Below, in pieces: positions 1 through 8,449 of a DNA stretch of 64,000 bases; position 1 is the stretch's first letter; every line of letters begins with the position of its first letter. Source of the DNA: Hymenobacter cellulosivorans (GTDB taxonomy: Bacteria > Bacteroidota > Bacteroidia > Cytophagales > Hymenobacteraceae). Under the pieces are notes generated by a model. That model was not told the DNA's origin. It worked only from the letters and a program-made list of their open reading frames with translations, and searched no databases. The DNA lies in assembly GCF_022919135.1 (NCBI RefSeq), contig NZ_CP095049.1, forward strand, positions 1,302,001 through 1,366,000, in the 5' to 3' direction. The translations under genes and the position numbers were made by a program.

Positions 1-1748
1 TCGCGGTCGGCATTGACGAAAGAGGCAAAGGTTTTGGTGAAGCCATTGGGGCCAGTCAGATTCAGCCGAAACTGAGGGGTAATTTGATTTTCGCCCACCC
101 CGCAGCCGGTGCGGTAGCGAGCTTGCATAGAGTATAGCTGAACGTTGGCAGGTACCGTGAAAGAAACTTCTTGGATTACGACTTCACTCGGCAGCGGTAT
201 GTGGTCATCGTCGGGAGTCGATATAAACGATACGGCATGTACAAGGGTGTCGTAGGCGATAGTGCCGGGTGGCGAATAGAAATCATTGGGTTCAAACTCA
301 TAGGTCGTGCGGCCGCCGGTCGGGTACTGTAAGCTTTTAATAATGCCCACTTTCATTGCCGCTGCATCGGGTTCCCGACGCCCTCCTTCAATGAAGCCTT
401 TGCTTGGTTCGGCTGGAAGCAGGCCTCCATCCCAATTATTAAAATAGCCCCAATGATCCTGCGCTGTGCTCAAGCGCGAAGGCATCGCCACTTCCTCGTG
501 ATAGGTAATAACATAGCTCGGCTTGCCTACTTCCGTAACGCTCGTCAACTTTAACCGATGATCATCACGCAGGCCCTGAAAGCCAGAATGGTCGCAGTCG
601 GAGGTAGACTGAGGCAGGTTGAAGTAGCCATATCCCAGGTTGAATGTTCGGGTGGTCGAGCCCTGATGTACGGTGATGCGTTTGAGCGCCTCGGCATTAG
701 CCAGGTCGAGACGCTTGCAGGTGCTGTAGTCAAATTCTACAAAATCACCTCGGCTAGAGCGAATCGTCGCTAGCTGCAGGCTCCGCACTTTGGTAATGCT
801 GGTAGTGGATGTTGGCTCCTTATCAAAGCACCCTTGATTTAGACCGTTCGCCTCGGTAGCAAACGTTTTGTAGCGTGTATAGCTGCCCAGGTTCTGATAA
901 TGGTAGGTGAGCGTGTCATAGGTGAGCGTGATAGACTCATGGTATGGAGTCTCAACGGCCGTTAAATAGTAGGCCGTTGAACGCGGCTTGTAATCATCTT
1001 GGGGGCTAGAGCGGCCACCAGAGCGGGTAATGTAGGTGTAGGATTCTTCTAGTGCAGTGTAGAGGTACTTGTTACCGGCCTCGTCGGTAATTGTATAGCG
1101 CTCGGTGCCGCGCTGAATAACTATAGGGGTATAAGGCATTGTATGCGGCTGCCGATCCTGCGTGTAGAAGAACTTTCCGCTGCGGCCGCAGAAGTTGTAA
1201 TAAAAGAGGTCAGGTTGCGTGTCGAAGCCCGCTAAGACAGTGTTCTGGTAGGCGTTTGGCGTTGCCGTAGCATACATGCAGAAACTATAATCCGTTTCGG
1301 GATAGATGGGCACTAACCGGCGGTCGGTTGGGATACGATAAGTATTGGTATAGCCGGCCCCGGTAGCGCTGCCGCGAAAGTCATCGAGGCCCATCACAGT
1401 AGAGGAAATGCTGCCCCCGGCTTGCAAAGCCCAGCTTAAGCCAACGCTACTGGCCACTTCGGTCACTCGGACCCCGCTGGCATGGTAATTTAAGCTGATG
1501 GGGAGCGTGACCCCGCGCAACTTCACTTCATAGATTGGAATAGAAATATCGGGTACGCCAGTAAAGAGGCTGACGGGTGTTTCAGCAAACTTGCCTAAGG
1601 CCGCCGCTTCCGGCGGCGGCGGCGTCCCGGCGCTCAAACGGTTCACGATCTGAGCTGTAGCAGGAAGGTGCAGGAAAATGCTTAGGACCCATAAAAGCTT
1701 GCTTGCCTGTTTCCGTAGCAGATACAAAAAGAGTAAATGTGTGCTCAT
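1..1748 (-). CDS. SpvB/RHS-like large secreted protein (5' part only; continues beyond left edge)
   Basis: An uninterrupted minus-strand frame runs from an ATG at 1748 to base 1, giving about 582 N-terminal residues; the C-terminus lies outside the window. Residues 1-33 form a plausible signal peptide (basic start, hydrophobic LLWVLSIFLHL, then PATAQ). The block GKFAETPVSLFTGVPDISIP, followed by a segment ending LNYHASGVRVTEVASSVGLSW, is the usual opening of large Bacteroidota RHS/SpvB-type secreted proteins. The rest is Tyr/Thr-rich beta-strand sequence of the kind that precedes RHS repeats. An in-frame ATG at 1796 is possible, but 1748 gives the better signal peptide. Family knowledge suggests a shell-like surface or secreted protein with a variable C-terminal tip that may be a toxin; the tip is not visible here. 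No gene accompanies it on the left. Confidence 0.75.
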   Translation of the reverse strand, partial: MSTHLLFLYLLRKQASKLLWVLSIFLHLPATAQIVNRLSAGTPPPPEAAALGKFAETPVSLFTGVPDISIPIYEVKLRGVTLPISLNYHASGVRVTEVASSVGLSWALQAGGSISSTVMGLDDFRGSATGAGYTNTYRIPTDRRLVPIYPETDYSFCMYATATPNAYQNTVLAGFDTQPDLFYYNFCGRSGKFFYTQDRQPHTMPYTPIVIQRGTERYTITDEAGNKYLYTALEESYTYITRSGGRSSPQDDYKPRSTAYYLTAVETPYHESITLTYDTLTYHYQNLGSYTRYKTFATEANGLNQGCFDKEPTSTTSITKVRSLQLATIRSSRGDFVEFDYSTCKRLDLANAEALKRITVHQGSTTRTFNLGYGYFNLPQSTSDCDHSGFQGLRDDHRLKLTSVTEVGKPSYVITYHEEVAMPSRLSTAQDHWGYFNNWDGGLLPAEPSKGFIEGGRREPDAAAMKVGIIKSLQYPTGGRTTYEFEPNDFYSPPGTIAYDTLVHAVSFISTPDDDHIPLPSEVVIQEVSFTVPANVQLYSMQARYRTGCGVGENQITPQFRLNLTGPNGFTKTFASFVNADR

Positions 1749-2108
1749 AAGATGCTTCAGTAAGGACAAAGGGATTCTGCCTAGGGCCCATGCCATAGGA
1801 GTAGGATGCAAATAGGTAGAGTAGAAAGGGCGGGAGCGACCTATGAATAGGCGCGGGCCCCGCTGGCCAGGCGAGGCAGTATTGAATATGAAAATTCACC
1901 TGCTGCCGAAAGGCACCGCAGGTAAAAGGTAGAAGCAATAGAAAAGGTCTTAGAGCAACAGACCTTTTCAAATAAATCACCTAGCAGTAAGTAGTGGATA
2001 CTTGCACAGGGGGAATGGGGTAAGCATATTTGTTAGGGTAACGGATACAATCTTATTCTTATTTTGAATAGTATCCAAATTTTTGATTCGTTTTTTGAAT
2101 AAATTTTA
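1749..2108. other. Intergenic region between divergent RHS-like and XRE genes
   Basis: This 360-base gap separates two divergent genes. The part near 2000-2108 is strongly AT-rich compared with its surroundings and should hold the regulator's promoter. It contains the inverted repeat listed separately. A 132-codon frame at 1582-1980 on the minus strand overlaps the RHS start in another frame and is judged a shadow. I see no RNA gene here. Confidence 0.5.
2043..2076. promoter_or_regulatory. Candidate operator: nested inverted repeat upstream of XRE regulator
   Basis: GGATAC (2043-2048) and GTATCC (2071-2076) are perfect inverted arms 22 bases apart. Inside them TATTC (2054-2058) and GAATA (2066-2070) form a second inverted pair. 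The site lies 33 bases before the ATG of a CI/LexA-like regulator gene, where an autoregulatory operator is expected. The pairing is seen; the function is inferred. Confidence 0.35.
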
Positions 2109-2936
2109 ATGGAGTGGATTCCTGCCAAGCTGCGCACAATTCGTCAGGAGTTCAACATGACCCAGCTGGAAATGGCCCAGGGCAGTGGTTTGTCCCAGCG
2201 CGACATCAGCCAGCTGGAGAATGGCCGCAAGGAAGGCCTGCCCAAGGAGTTTATTCACTTTCTGCATAGCCGCGGTGTTGACCTTAACTGGTTATTCACC
2301 GATCCTGCCGCCGAAGAGGTCCGTCCCGCCGCAAGTGCCCCCAAAAAATACGTGTCCGATGAGGCGCTGCCCACTCTGGCCGCCGAAGACCAGGTGGTAG
2401 GCTACGGCGCGAGTCCTAAGAGTTCTGGCTCAGCTACCAGGAGCGCCGAACTGCGGCTGGTGGCTCAGGAGCAGCTGGCAGCTTATCCTAAGCGCTGCTC
2501 TGAGCCGGCCTACCCGCAGCATTTGCCTACCTGGCATTTACCCTTGCCGGAAGTGCAGCAAGGCGTGTTCCGGGCATTTCAGCTGCCCGATGCTTCTCTG
2601 GCGCCCGTTTTTGCTCCGCTCGACTGGGTTATTGCCCAGGCCGAAGCCCCCGGTGCCACTCCGCAGAACGGGGTGCTGTACGTGGTAGTGACCCGGCAGC
2701 AGTTGCGGGTGCAGTATGTATTTACCACACCCGAGCAGCCCGGTAAGCTGCAGCTACGCCCTACTGCAGAGGCTGCCACGACGGTTACGGTTGCCCAGGC
2801 GGAGGTAGTAGAACTGTGGCGGGTAACGGGCCGCCTGAGCTTTCAGCTACCCACGGTCCCGTTCCCAGCCAGCACCCTCGAAGCCAGCCTGCAGGATTTG
2901 CTGAGCCGGGTGCAACGCCTGGAACAGGGCAGGTAA
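2109..2936 (+). CDS. XRE-family transcriptional regulator with S24/CI-like C-terminal domain
   Basis: 275 aa. Residues about 6-60 form a Cro/CI-type helix-turn-helix (KLRTIRQEFNMTQLEMAQGS, then LSQRDISQLENG). After a Pro/Ala/Ser-rich linker (about 70-130), residues about 135-240 resemble the beta-rich LexA/CI S24 fold (FRAFQLPDASLAPVFAPLDWVIA, YVVVTRQQLRVQYV). The tail LEASLQDLLSRVQRLEQ looks like a short coiled coil. I could not place a Ser/Lys self-cleavage dyad with confidence, so it may be a dimerisation or sensing domain without protease activity. Such two-domain repressors usually autoregulate and control neighbours; here the divergent RHS-like gene is the obvious candidate. No other prophage genes are nearby, so this need not be a phage repressor. 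Confidence 0.8.
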   Translation: MEWIPAKLRTIRQEFNMTQLEMAQGSGLSQRDISQLENGRKEGLPKEFIHFLHSRGVDLNWLFTDPAAEEVRPAASAPKKYVSDEALPTLAAEDQVVGYGASPKSSGSATRSAELRLVAQEQLAAYPKRCSEPAYPQHLPTWHLPLPEVQQGVFRAFQLPDASLAPVFAPLDWVIAQAEAPGATPQNGVLYVVVTRQQLRVQYVFTTPEQPGKLQLRPTAEAATTVTVAQAEVVELWRVTGRLSFQLPTVPFPASTLEASLQDLLSRVQRLEQGR

Positions 2937-3123
2937 GCTGCTACGGGCAGCACCCCAAGGGTGGGAGAGGTAACCTTCAATCCGGAACAGGAGCTGGCTG
3001 GCCAACTGCGCTACTAGAGGTCTGGCCGGTAACCTTTGTTGGTTTGCTCAGTTACCTTCGGCCCTATAGGTCCACTAGTTGCTGGGGCAGCTATTATGTG
3101 TCGATTATCTATCCACGTCAACG

Positions 3124-4386
3124 ATGAAGCTTACAATCTTTTTCCTGCTACTGTGCAGTGTATTTTCCGGACAGGCCCGGGCCCAGGTTGGCGGACCCAC
3201 CGCTAGCGTCCGGCACATCCAGTCCCGCGTTTTGAAGGAGCAGCGCACCTACACGGTATATGTGCCAGAAAGTGCCCAGGACTCCCTGGTTGGCCGGCAG
3301 CACTACCCGGTACTGTATGTGCTCGACGGAGAAACGCAATTTCAGAGTACGGCCACGATTCTGAAGCAACTCAGCGGGCAGCGCGTATTGCCCGAGGCCA
3401 TAATCGTAGCTATTCACAACACCGACCGAATCCGGGACCTGACGCCCACTCACATTGAATCGGGCTTGTACATGGACCGGCGCGGGGCTACCACCTCGGG
3501 CGGGGGTGAGGCATTTACCCGCTTTTTGCAGCAGGAGCTGATTCCCCGCATCGATTCTGCCTACGCCCCGGCGCCCTACCGCGTGCTGGTGGGCACCTCT
3601 CTGGGCGGGCTCTTCGTACTCAACACCCTGCTGCACCATCCCGACTTGTTTCAGAGCTACGTGGCTATCGACCCGAGTTTGTGGTGGGACGACACGAAGC
3701 TGGTGCGCGAAGCGGGCCGTCTGCTGGCTCAGCCTAAGTTTGCCGGCAAAACCCTGTTTCTGCCCGTCGCCACGGCCTTTAAGGAAGCCGGGGACACTGC
3801 CGCCGCCGCAGTGCGCAACACCATTGAGCGCCGGGCCTTTCTGGCCGTTCCCGACTTTATTGCCGAACTCAAGCAGCACCCGGCAAGCGGGCTGCGGTGG
3901 TCGGCAAAGTACTACCGGACCGAAGGGCACAACTCGGTACCGTTGCCCGGCACGTACGATGGCCTGCGCTACATTTTCAGCGCCCACCAACGGCTGTCGA
4001 TAGACAACGTGGCGCTGCTGGAGCCCGCCGTGAGCAAGTTGAGCGCCCCGGCTATGCGGGACTCGCTGCTGGCAGTTTGTCGGCTGGTTTCCCGGCAATT
4101 GGACTACGTGGTGCGGCCCCCGGAACCGCTGGTCAACCGTATAGGCTACAGTTATCTGGGGCGGCAAGACTTTGCGGCGGCCCGGGCCTTTTTTCAGTTG
4201 AATGAGCAAAACTACCCCGACAGCTTCAACGTGTACGATGCTATGGGTGACTACTACAGTGCCCTCGGTGACCCAAAGAGCGCAGCACAAGCATTCCGCA
4301 AAGCCCTGACCATCTATTCGTATCCCGAAACCCGGCAGAAGTTGCAGGCCCTGCAAGCCAAGACGGCGCGGAAAGCCGGCCACTAG
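3124..4386 (+). CDS. Secreted alpha/beta hydrolase (esterase D/IroE-like) with C-terminal TPRs
   Basis: 420 aa with a clear signal peptide (residues 1-21, ending GQARAQ). The hydrolase domain has HYPVLYVLDGE early, the nucleophile elbow VGTSLGG with Ser159, and a catalytic His269 in EGHNSVP. This is the COG2819/esterase-D type that also includes IroE/Fes-like siderophore esterases. Residues about 335-420 form a TPR-like helical tail (RIGYSYLGRQDFAAARAFF, YDAMGDYYSALGDPKSAAQAF). The ATG at 3124 is chosen over an upstream start because it begins the signal peptide. Substrate is unknown; ester hydrolysis in the periplasm or outside the cell is the safe statement. The next gene is also secreted and follows in the same direction. 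Confidence 0.85.
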   Translation: MKLTIFFLLLCSVFSGQARAQVGGPTASVRHIQSRVLKEQRTYTVYVPESAQDSLVGRQHYPVLYVLDGETQFQSTATILKQLSGQRVLPEAIIVAIHNTDRIRDLTPTHIESGLYMDRRGATTSGGGEAFTRFLQQELIPRIDSAYAPAPYRVLVGTSLGGLFVLNTLLHHPDLFQSYVAIDPSLWWDDTKLVREAGRLLAQPKFAGKTLFLPVATAFKEAGDTAAAAVRNTIERRAFLAVPDFIAELKQHPASGLRWSAKYYRTEGHNSVPLPGTYDGLRYIFSAHQRLSIDNVALLEPAVSKLSAPAMRDSLLAVCRLVSRQLDYVVRPPEPLVNRIGYSYLGRQDFAAARAFFQLNEQNYPDSFNVYDAMGDYYSALGDPKSAAQAFRKALTIYSYPETRQKLQALQAKTARKAGH

Positions 4387-4482
4387 CTTGCCACACGCGG
4401 CGGAGCGGCGACCCTGGTGCGCGGGTAATTGCCAAAGAATAAATACGTTTGACAGATTCAGTCTGCTTTCGGCCTTCCTGCT

Positions 4483-5109
4483 ATGCCTCGTCCTGTCGTT
4501 TTGCTGCTGCTGGTTATCGGGGTAAAATTTCTGCTGGCTGGCTCTGTATGGGCCCAGCCAACGGTAAAAAGCACCCCGCTGCACCGGTTCTTTCAGCAGC
4601 ACTACGACAGCACCATTATCTACCATAGCGGTTCGAGTTGGAATAATTCTCCCAACTACCTGATTCTGGCCAAGCACCAAAACCAGGTGGACTTTTTCAC
4701 CTACACCAGCCCGTACCGGGGCACCAAGGGAAAATACTACCCCGGCCAGCTGACCAGAAAGTTTGCCCAGGAAGACCAGGCCTTCCGAACCATGGTGCCT
4801 GATACCAACCGCTACCTACTGCCGCAGCCGGTGCGCCCCATTACCCTACAGCAGGCGTGGCGGCAGTTAGACCCTGGACTGCTATGGCAGGTGAAGGACG
4901 ACCGGGAGACGGGGAACAACGCCGGTACGTGCGTGGTGGAAGATGCCGACGACAACGTTTTCTACTTGATTAACCGGCGCACCATTCGAATAGCCTCCTT
5001 TTACGCCCCTGACTTTCGGCAGCAGTGCCTGGGGCTTGATGCTGGTCGGCAACGCGCACTGGACGCCCGTAAAGTTCTGCGCACCCTGCCTGCTACCCGC
5101 CCGGAGTAG
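4483..5109 (+). CDS. Secreted protein of unknown function
   Basis: 208 aa. The first 24 residues are a signal peptide (LLLLVIGVKFLLAGSVWA). The mature part carries no motif I recognise: it is mixed alpha/beta with several Tyr and Asn residues, two cysteines (NNAGTCVVEDADD and FRQQCLGLD) that could form a disulfide, and no membrane segment. It follows the hydrolase by 96 bases on the same strand and could share its transcript. Third-position GC matches its neighbours, supporting a real gene. Confidence 0.65.
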   Translation: MPRPVVLLLLVIGVKFLLAGSVWAQPTVKSTPLHRFFQQHYDSTIIYHSGSSWNNSPNYLILAKHQNQVDFFTYTSPYRGTKGKYYPGQLTRKFAQEDQAFRTMVPDTNRYLLPQPVRPITLQQAWRQLDPGLLWQVKDDRETGNNAGTCVVEDADDNVFYLINRRTIRIASFYAPDFRQQCLGLDAGRQRALDARKVLRTLPATRPE

Positions 5110-5163
5110 CTGTTTTGTGCGCCGCTACGTACCTGCCAGCTAGACCTTTAGTTTGTAACCGCT

Positions 5164-5406
5164 ATGCTCTATTTCCACGATACCCTCATTCGCTACGGCT
5201 TCACCCAGCAACGCCCCGGCTTTTATACCCGCCCCAACACCAGTGCGGCCCTGGGCGGCCCTATGTTTTGCACCACGGGCGAAGACGAGCGGCCCCGCAA
5301 GATGCTGCTCTGGCAGCGCGGCCGTATTCTGGTGCAGGGCGACGTCGTAACGCTGGACGCCCTGGAGCAGGTGCTGCGGCGGGTGCTAGGTGCCCCAACT
5401 GCTTGA
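5164..5406 (+). CDS. Small protein of unknown function (80 aa)
   Basis: 80 aa, no signal peptide or membrane segment. It starts MLYFHDTLIRYGFTQ and ends in an amphipathic helix (LDALEQVLRRVLG). The coding frame has high third-position GC typical of this genome, and the start lies 55 bases after the previous stop. A near-match to a -7 motif (TAGTTTG) precedes the ATG. I do not recognise a family. It could be a small cytosolic house protein; the possibility that it is not expressed remains. Confidence 0.55.
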   Translation: MLYFHDTLIRYGFTQQRPGFYTRPNTSAALGGPMFCTTGEDERPRKMLLWQRGRILVQGDVVTLDALEQVLRRVLGAPTA

Positions 5407-5422
5407 ATAAGGCAGCCGGACG

Positions 5423-6136
5423 TTAGCGCACAGTTACTTTGCCGGGACCCAGCCCAATCAGGAAAGAAACCGATATTTCCAGTCCGCCGGGCCCTACTAG
5501 CTCGACCAGGTTTTGGGCATTTGCTGAGCCAGGTCCGTACCCAGGAAGGAGCTCCACGACCGGGTTAGGACTCAGCACGGCCCCGTAGCCCAGGGCAAAT
5601 TGCAGGGCATTGCGGCGAAACTGGTGGTGCAGCCCGGCGCGGAGGTGCAACATGGTGCTGGAGTGAATTACGTACCGGCCTTTTACGCCGTACGTGTCCT
5701 CAACATCGACTGCTACTTCAGAAGACGAATACACCAAGTTGGTGCCGGCAAACAAGTGGTTTCGGCCGCGGCTGGGCAGGTAGGCCCGGGTTCCCACGCC
5801 TATTTTGCCTCCACTGGAGCCCAACCCGATGCCCACGTTGGCGTCGAGGGCGGGCAGCACGCGGTAAGCTGCTTCAAGGCCGAAGCCATAGGGTGCGCCC
5901 CAGCCCAGAGAAATACCCAAGGTGAGGGGCGGTACTGATTCGCTTACCTGCAGGGTGTTCTGGTAGGGGATGGCCGGGCCGGCGGCGGGCCGGTTAGCGG
6001 GCGGCAGTGTGTTGAGCTGCGGGCGCGTCGACTGGCGCAGCGTATCAGCGGGAGTAGCTTGAGCCTGGGCCGCAGTGCTTGCACCGAATAGCGCTACTAG
6101 TAAAGCTGATACCTGAAGTAAACGATTAGGCTGCAT
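5423..6136 (-). CDS. Outer-membrane beta-barrel protein, unknown function
   Basis: 237 aa. The ATG at 6136 starts a clean signal peptide (LLQVSALLVALFGASTAAQAQ); the frame is open further upstream but without secretory features. After a Pro/Thr/Gln-rich stretch (about 25-65), the rest shows alternating beta strands of a small barrel (LTLGISLGWGAPYGFGLEAAY, DANVGIGLGSSGGKIGVGT, LRAGLHHQFRRNALQFALGY) and a final strand SVSFLIGLGPGKVTVR. No enzymatic motif is visible. It converges with the 80-aa gene, with stops 16 bases apart. Confidence 0.7.
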   Translation of the reverse strand: MQPNRLLQVSALLVALFGASTAAQAQATPADTLRQSTRPQLNTLPPANRPAAGPAIPYQNTLQVSESVPPLTLGISLGWGAPYGFGLEAAYRVLPALDANVGIGLGSSGGKIGVGTRAYLPSRGRNHLFAGTNLVYSSSEVAVDVEDTYGVKGRYVIHSSTMLHLRAGLHHQFRRNALQFALGYGAVLSPNPVVELLPGYGPGSANAQNLVELVGPGGLEISVSFLIGLGPGKVTVR

Positions 6137-6570
6137 ATAGAAAGGGATGATAGGATAGAAAACAGGGCAATAACGGCGGAAAAGATGTACTGTCCAAACT
6201 CCTGGGAGGTGATTATCCTGCTTAAGGAGCGGTATGGGAATAGGAATAAGGACTTTACCAGTTGAGGTAGTACTGGCCAGCGAATTCAAGCCAGAGTTGC
6301 TTTTGCTGGCTTTGTCAGGCAATACTGCCCGCGCCGCCGGCACAGCTGGTGCTTAGGCATCTGCATAGGTGTTGAGTTTCTTGATGTCGGGCTCGCTGCT
6401 GCTTAATGCCGCATACTTAAGCTCAACCCGGAAGTCACAGCTGGGGTACCCGGCGGAGGGGTAGACCGGAGTAGCAGGCTGCTACTGCTATAAGGCGCTA
6501 TAATGTGCCGCTGCCGCATTATTCTTTATCTTTTGGGCCTGAAACTCCCCCGCTCCCTCACAACCCATAA
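6137..6570. other. Intergenic region upstream of permease
   Basis: This 434-base gap contains a small hairpin (AGTAGCA/TGCTACT near 6470-6486) and an AT-rich stretch with TATCTTTTG about 45 bases before the permease ATG. That stretch is a one-base variant of the Bacteroidota -7 motif. It also holds a short coding-like remnant on the minus strand, listed separately. I see no RNA gene. Confidence 0.4.
6354..6481 (-). pseudogene. Possible C-terminal gene remnant
   Basis: On the minus strand about 40 codons read through to a TAA (6354-6356) with markedly GC-biased third positions. They give a plausible protein end (CDFRVELKYAALSSSEP then DIKKLNTYADA). In-frame stops lie just upstream and there is no start codon, so this is not an intact gene. 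It could be a decayed 3' end or a chance frame. Confidence 0.2.
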
Positions 6571-8334
6571 ATGAGTTCTTTCTCGAATCTGTTTCGCCGC
6601 AAGGATATCGGCGCTATTCTACAAAACCCGCCCGCCGATGTGGAAGGCCACGGCCACGGCAGCCTGGAGCGCAACCTCTCGGTGCGCGACCTGACGGCCC
6701 TGGGCATTGCCGCCGTCATTGGGGCCGGCATCTTCAGCACCATCGGCAATGCCAGCCACGACGGTGGGCCGGCCGTGTCGTTGCTGTTTGTATTTACGGC
6801 TATTGCCTGCGCTTTTTCGGCTTTGTGCTACGCCCAGTTTGCCGCCACCATCCCGATTAGCGGCTCGGCCTACACGTATGCTTATGCCTCGTTTGGGGAG
6901 CTTACCGCCTGGATTATCGGCTGGGCCCTCATCATGGAATATGCCGTGGGCAACATCGTGGTGGCCATTTCCTGGTCCGACTACTTTACCGGGCTCATGG
7001 AGGGAATTGGGGTACACATACCGGCTTACCTAACCATGGGCACCCAAAGCGCCTATAAGGGCTACCACGAAGTGCTGGAGCTGATGCAGAACGGCAAGCC
7101 CCTGACCGACGTGGCCCCGGCTACCCTGGAAGCCTACAAAACCTGGAATACGGCCCCCGCGCTGTTCGGCGACTTCCGCCTCGTCTGCGACCTGCCCGCC
7201 TTCCTCATCACCGTCCTGATTACGGCCGTGGTGTACGTGGGTATCAAGGAATCCAAAACGGCCTCTAACCTGCTGGTACTGCTCAAGCTGATTGTGGTGG
7301 CGGTGGTTATTGCCGTGGGCGTGTTCTACGTGCAGCCCGCCAACTGGACGCCGTTTGCCCCCAACGGCATCAGCGGCGTGCTCAAGGGCGTGTCGGCCGT
7401 GTTCTTCGCCTACATCGGCTTCGACGCTATTAGCACCACGGCCGAGGAGTGCAAAAACCCCCAGCGCGACTTGCCCCGGGCCATGATTTATGCCCTGATT
7501 ATCTGCACCATTCTCTACGTCATCATCACGCTGGTACTCACCGGTATGGTGTCGTATAAGGAGCTGGGCGTGGGCGACCCGCTGGCGTTTGTGTTCGAAA
7601 AAGTAGGTCTGCCCCAGCTGGCGGGCGTGGTAGCCGTCAGCGCCATTTTTGCCATGGCCTCGGTGCTGCTCGTGTTCCAGATCGGCCAGCCCCGCATTTG
7701 GATGTCGATGAGCCGCGACGGACTGCTGCCCCCCATTTTCGGCCGGGTACACCCCAAGTTTCACACGCCTTCGTTCAGCACCATCGTCACGGGCTTCTTC
7801 GTGGGCGTGCCGGCCTTGCTGCTCAACATGGACCTGGTTATCGACCTGACCTCCATCGGGACCTTGTTTGCCTTTGCCCTCGTGTGCGGCGGCATCCTGA
7901 TTCTGGACCCACACGGTACTTCCGAGGCCCGCTTCAAGGTGCCCTACATCAACGGCCAGTTTCTGCTGCCGCTGCTCATGCTCATCGGCATTGTCCTGCT
8001 GTTCGTCTACAACGGCGAGGCCGTCGGTGAAATGGGCCGCATTGTGGGTGGGGCCGAGGGCCTGGAAGGCTTTCAGCACTACATCCCAATGCTGGTGTTC
8101 TTCGGCTTCTGCATCTACCTGACGGTAGCCTCGGTGCGCCGCCGCCTGTCGTTGCTGCCCACGCTGGGTTTGCTCACCAACCTGTATTTGATGACCCAGC
8201 TGGGTATCAACAACTGGTTGCTGTTCTTCGGCTGGCTCATCATTGGCCTGGCCTTGTACTTCAACTACGGCTACAAGCACAGCAAGCTGAACGCGGGCCT
8301 GACGGCCAACAACCGGCCACCGGTGATTCGATAA
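6571..8334 (+). CDS. APC-family amino acid permease (CAT/YfnA-like)
   Basis: 587 aa polytopic inner-membrane protein. A hydrophilic N-terminus (1-40, with GHGHGSLERNLSVRDLTALGI) leads into TM1 with the APC signature GAGIFSTIG (about 51-59), followed by roughly 12-14 hydrophobic helices. The inserted loop between TMs 3 and 4 (about 150-210) is typical of the cationic amino-acid transporter subgroup. The conserved block GVSAVFFAYIGFDAISTTAEECKNP is present with SVPxDIP-like residues replaced by PQRDLPRAM. Expected role: proton-coupled uptake or exchange of amino acids. The substrate cannot be read from sequence. It stands alone; a large hairpin follows it. Confidence 0.85.
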   Translation: MSSFSNLFRRKDIGAILQNPPADVEGHGHGSLERNLSVRDLTALGIAAVIGAGIFSTIGNASHDGGPAVSLLFVFTAIACAFSALCYAQFAATIPISGSAYTYAYASFGELTAWIIGWALIMEYAVGNIVVAISWSDYFTGLMEGIGVHIPAYLTMGTQSAYKGYHEVLELMQNGKPLTDVAPATLEAYKTWNTAPALFGDFRLVCDLPAFLITVLITAVVYVGIKESKTASNLLVLLKLIVVAVVIAVGVFYVQPANWTPFAPNGISGVLKGVSAVFFAYIGFDAISTTAEECKNPQRDLPRAMIYALIICTILYVIITLVLTGMVSYKELGVGDPLAFVFEKVGLPQLAGVVAVSAIFAMASVLLVFQIGQPRIWMSMSRDGLLPPIFGRVHPKFHTPSFSTIVTGFFVGVPALLLNMDLVIDLTSIGTLFAFALVCGGILILDPHGTSEARFKVPYINGQFLLPLLMLIGIVLLFVYNGEAVGEMGRIVGGAEGLEGFQHYIPMLVFFGFCIYLTVASVRRRLSLLPTLGLLTNLYLMTQLGINNWLLFFGWLIIGLALYFNYGYKHSKLNAGLTANNRPPVIR

Positions 8335-8355
8335 ACCGCACCATAAAAAACACGC

Positions 8356-8421
8356 GCGGGCTTTGTCCGGTGGGGCTTTAACCAGGAACTTTGGTTGACC
8401 GGCTCCCCGGGCAAAGCCCGC
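8356..8421. repeat. Long imperfect hairpin between permease and helicase
   Basis: GCGGGCTTTG (8356-8365) pairs with CAAAGCCCGC (8412-8421). Nested inside are CCGGT/ACCGG (8367-8371 with 8398-8402) and AACC/GGTT, so most of the 66 bases can fold into one stem. There is no long T-run, so it is not a classic terminator. It may end permease transcription or structure the leader of the helicase gene. Confidence 0.45.
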
Positions 8422-8449
8422 CCTGCGTTTGGTGCTACTGACTTTTCTT

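Noticed and set aside
1582..1980. 132-codon minus-strand frame starting with a hydrophobic segment
   Set aside because: It overlaps the start of the SpvB/RHS-like gene in another frame; the RHS frame has the family motif and runs to the window edge, so this frame is a shadow.
2109..2936. XRE/S24 regulator taken as a prophage repressor
   Set aside because: No integrase, portal, terminase or attachment site was seen on either side.
3148..4680. 510-codon open frame on the minus strand
   Set aside because: Antisense shadow of the alpha/beta hydrolase gene; GC-rich codon structure keeps the opposite frame open. No domain recognisable.
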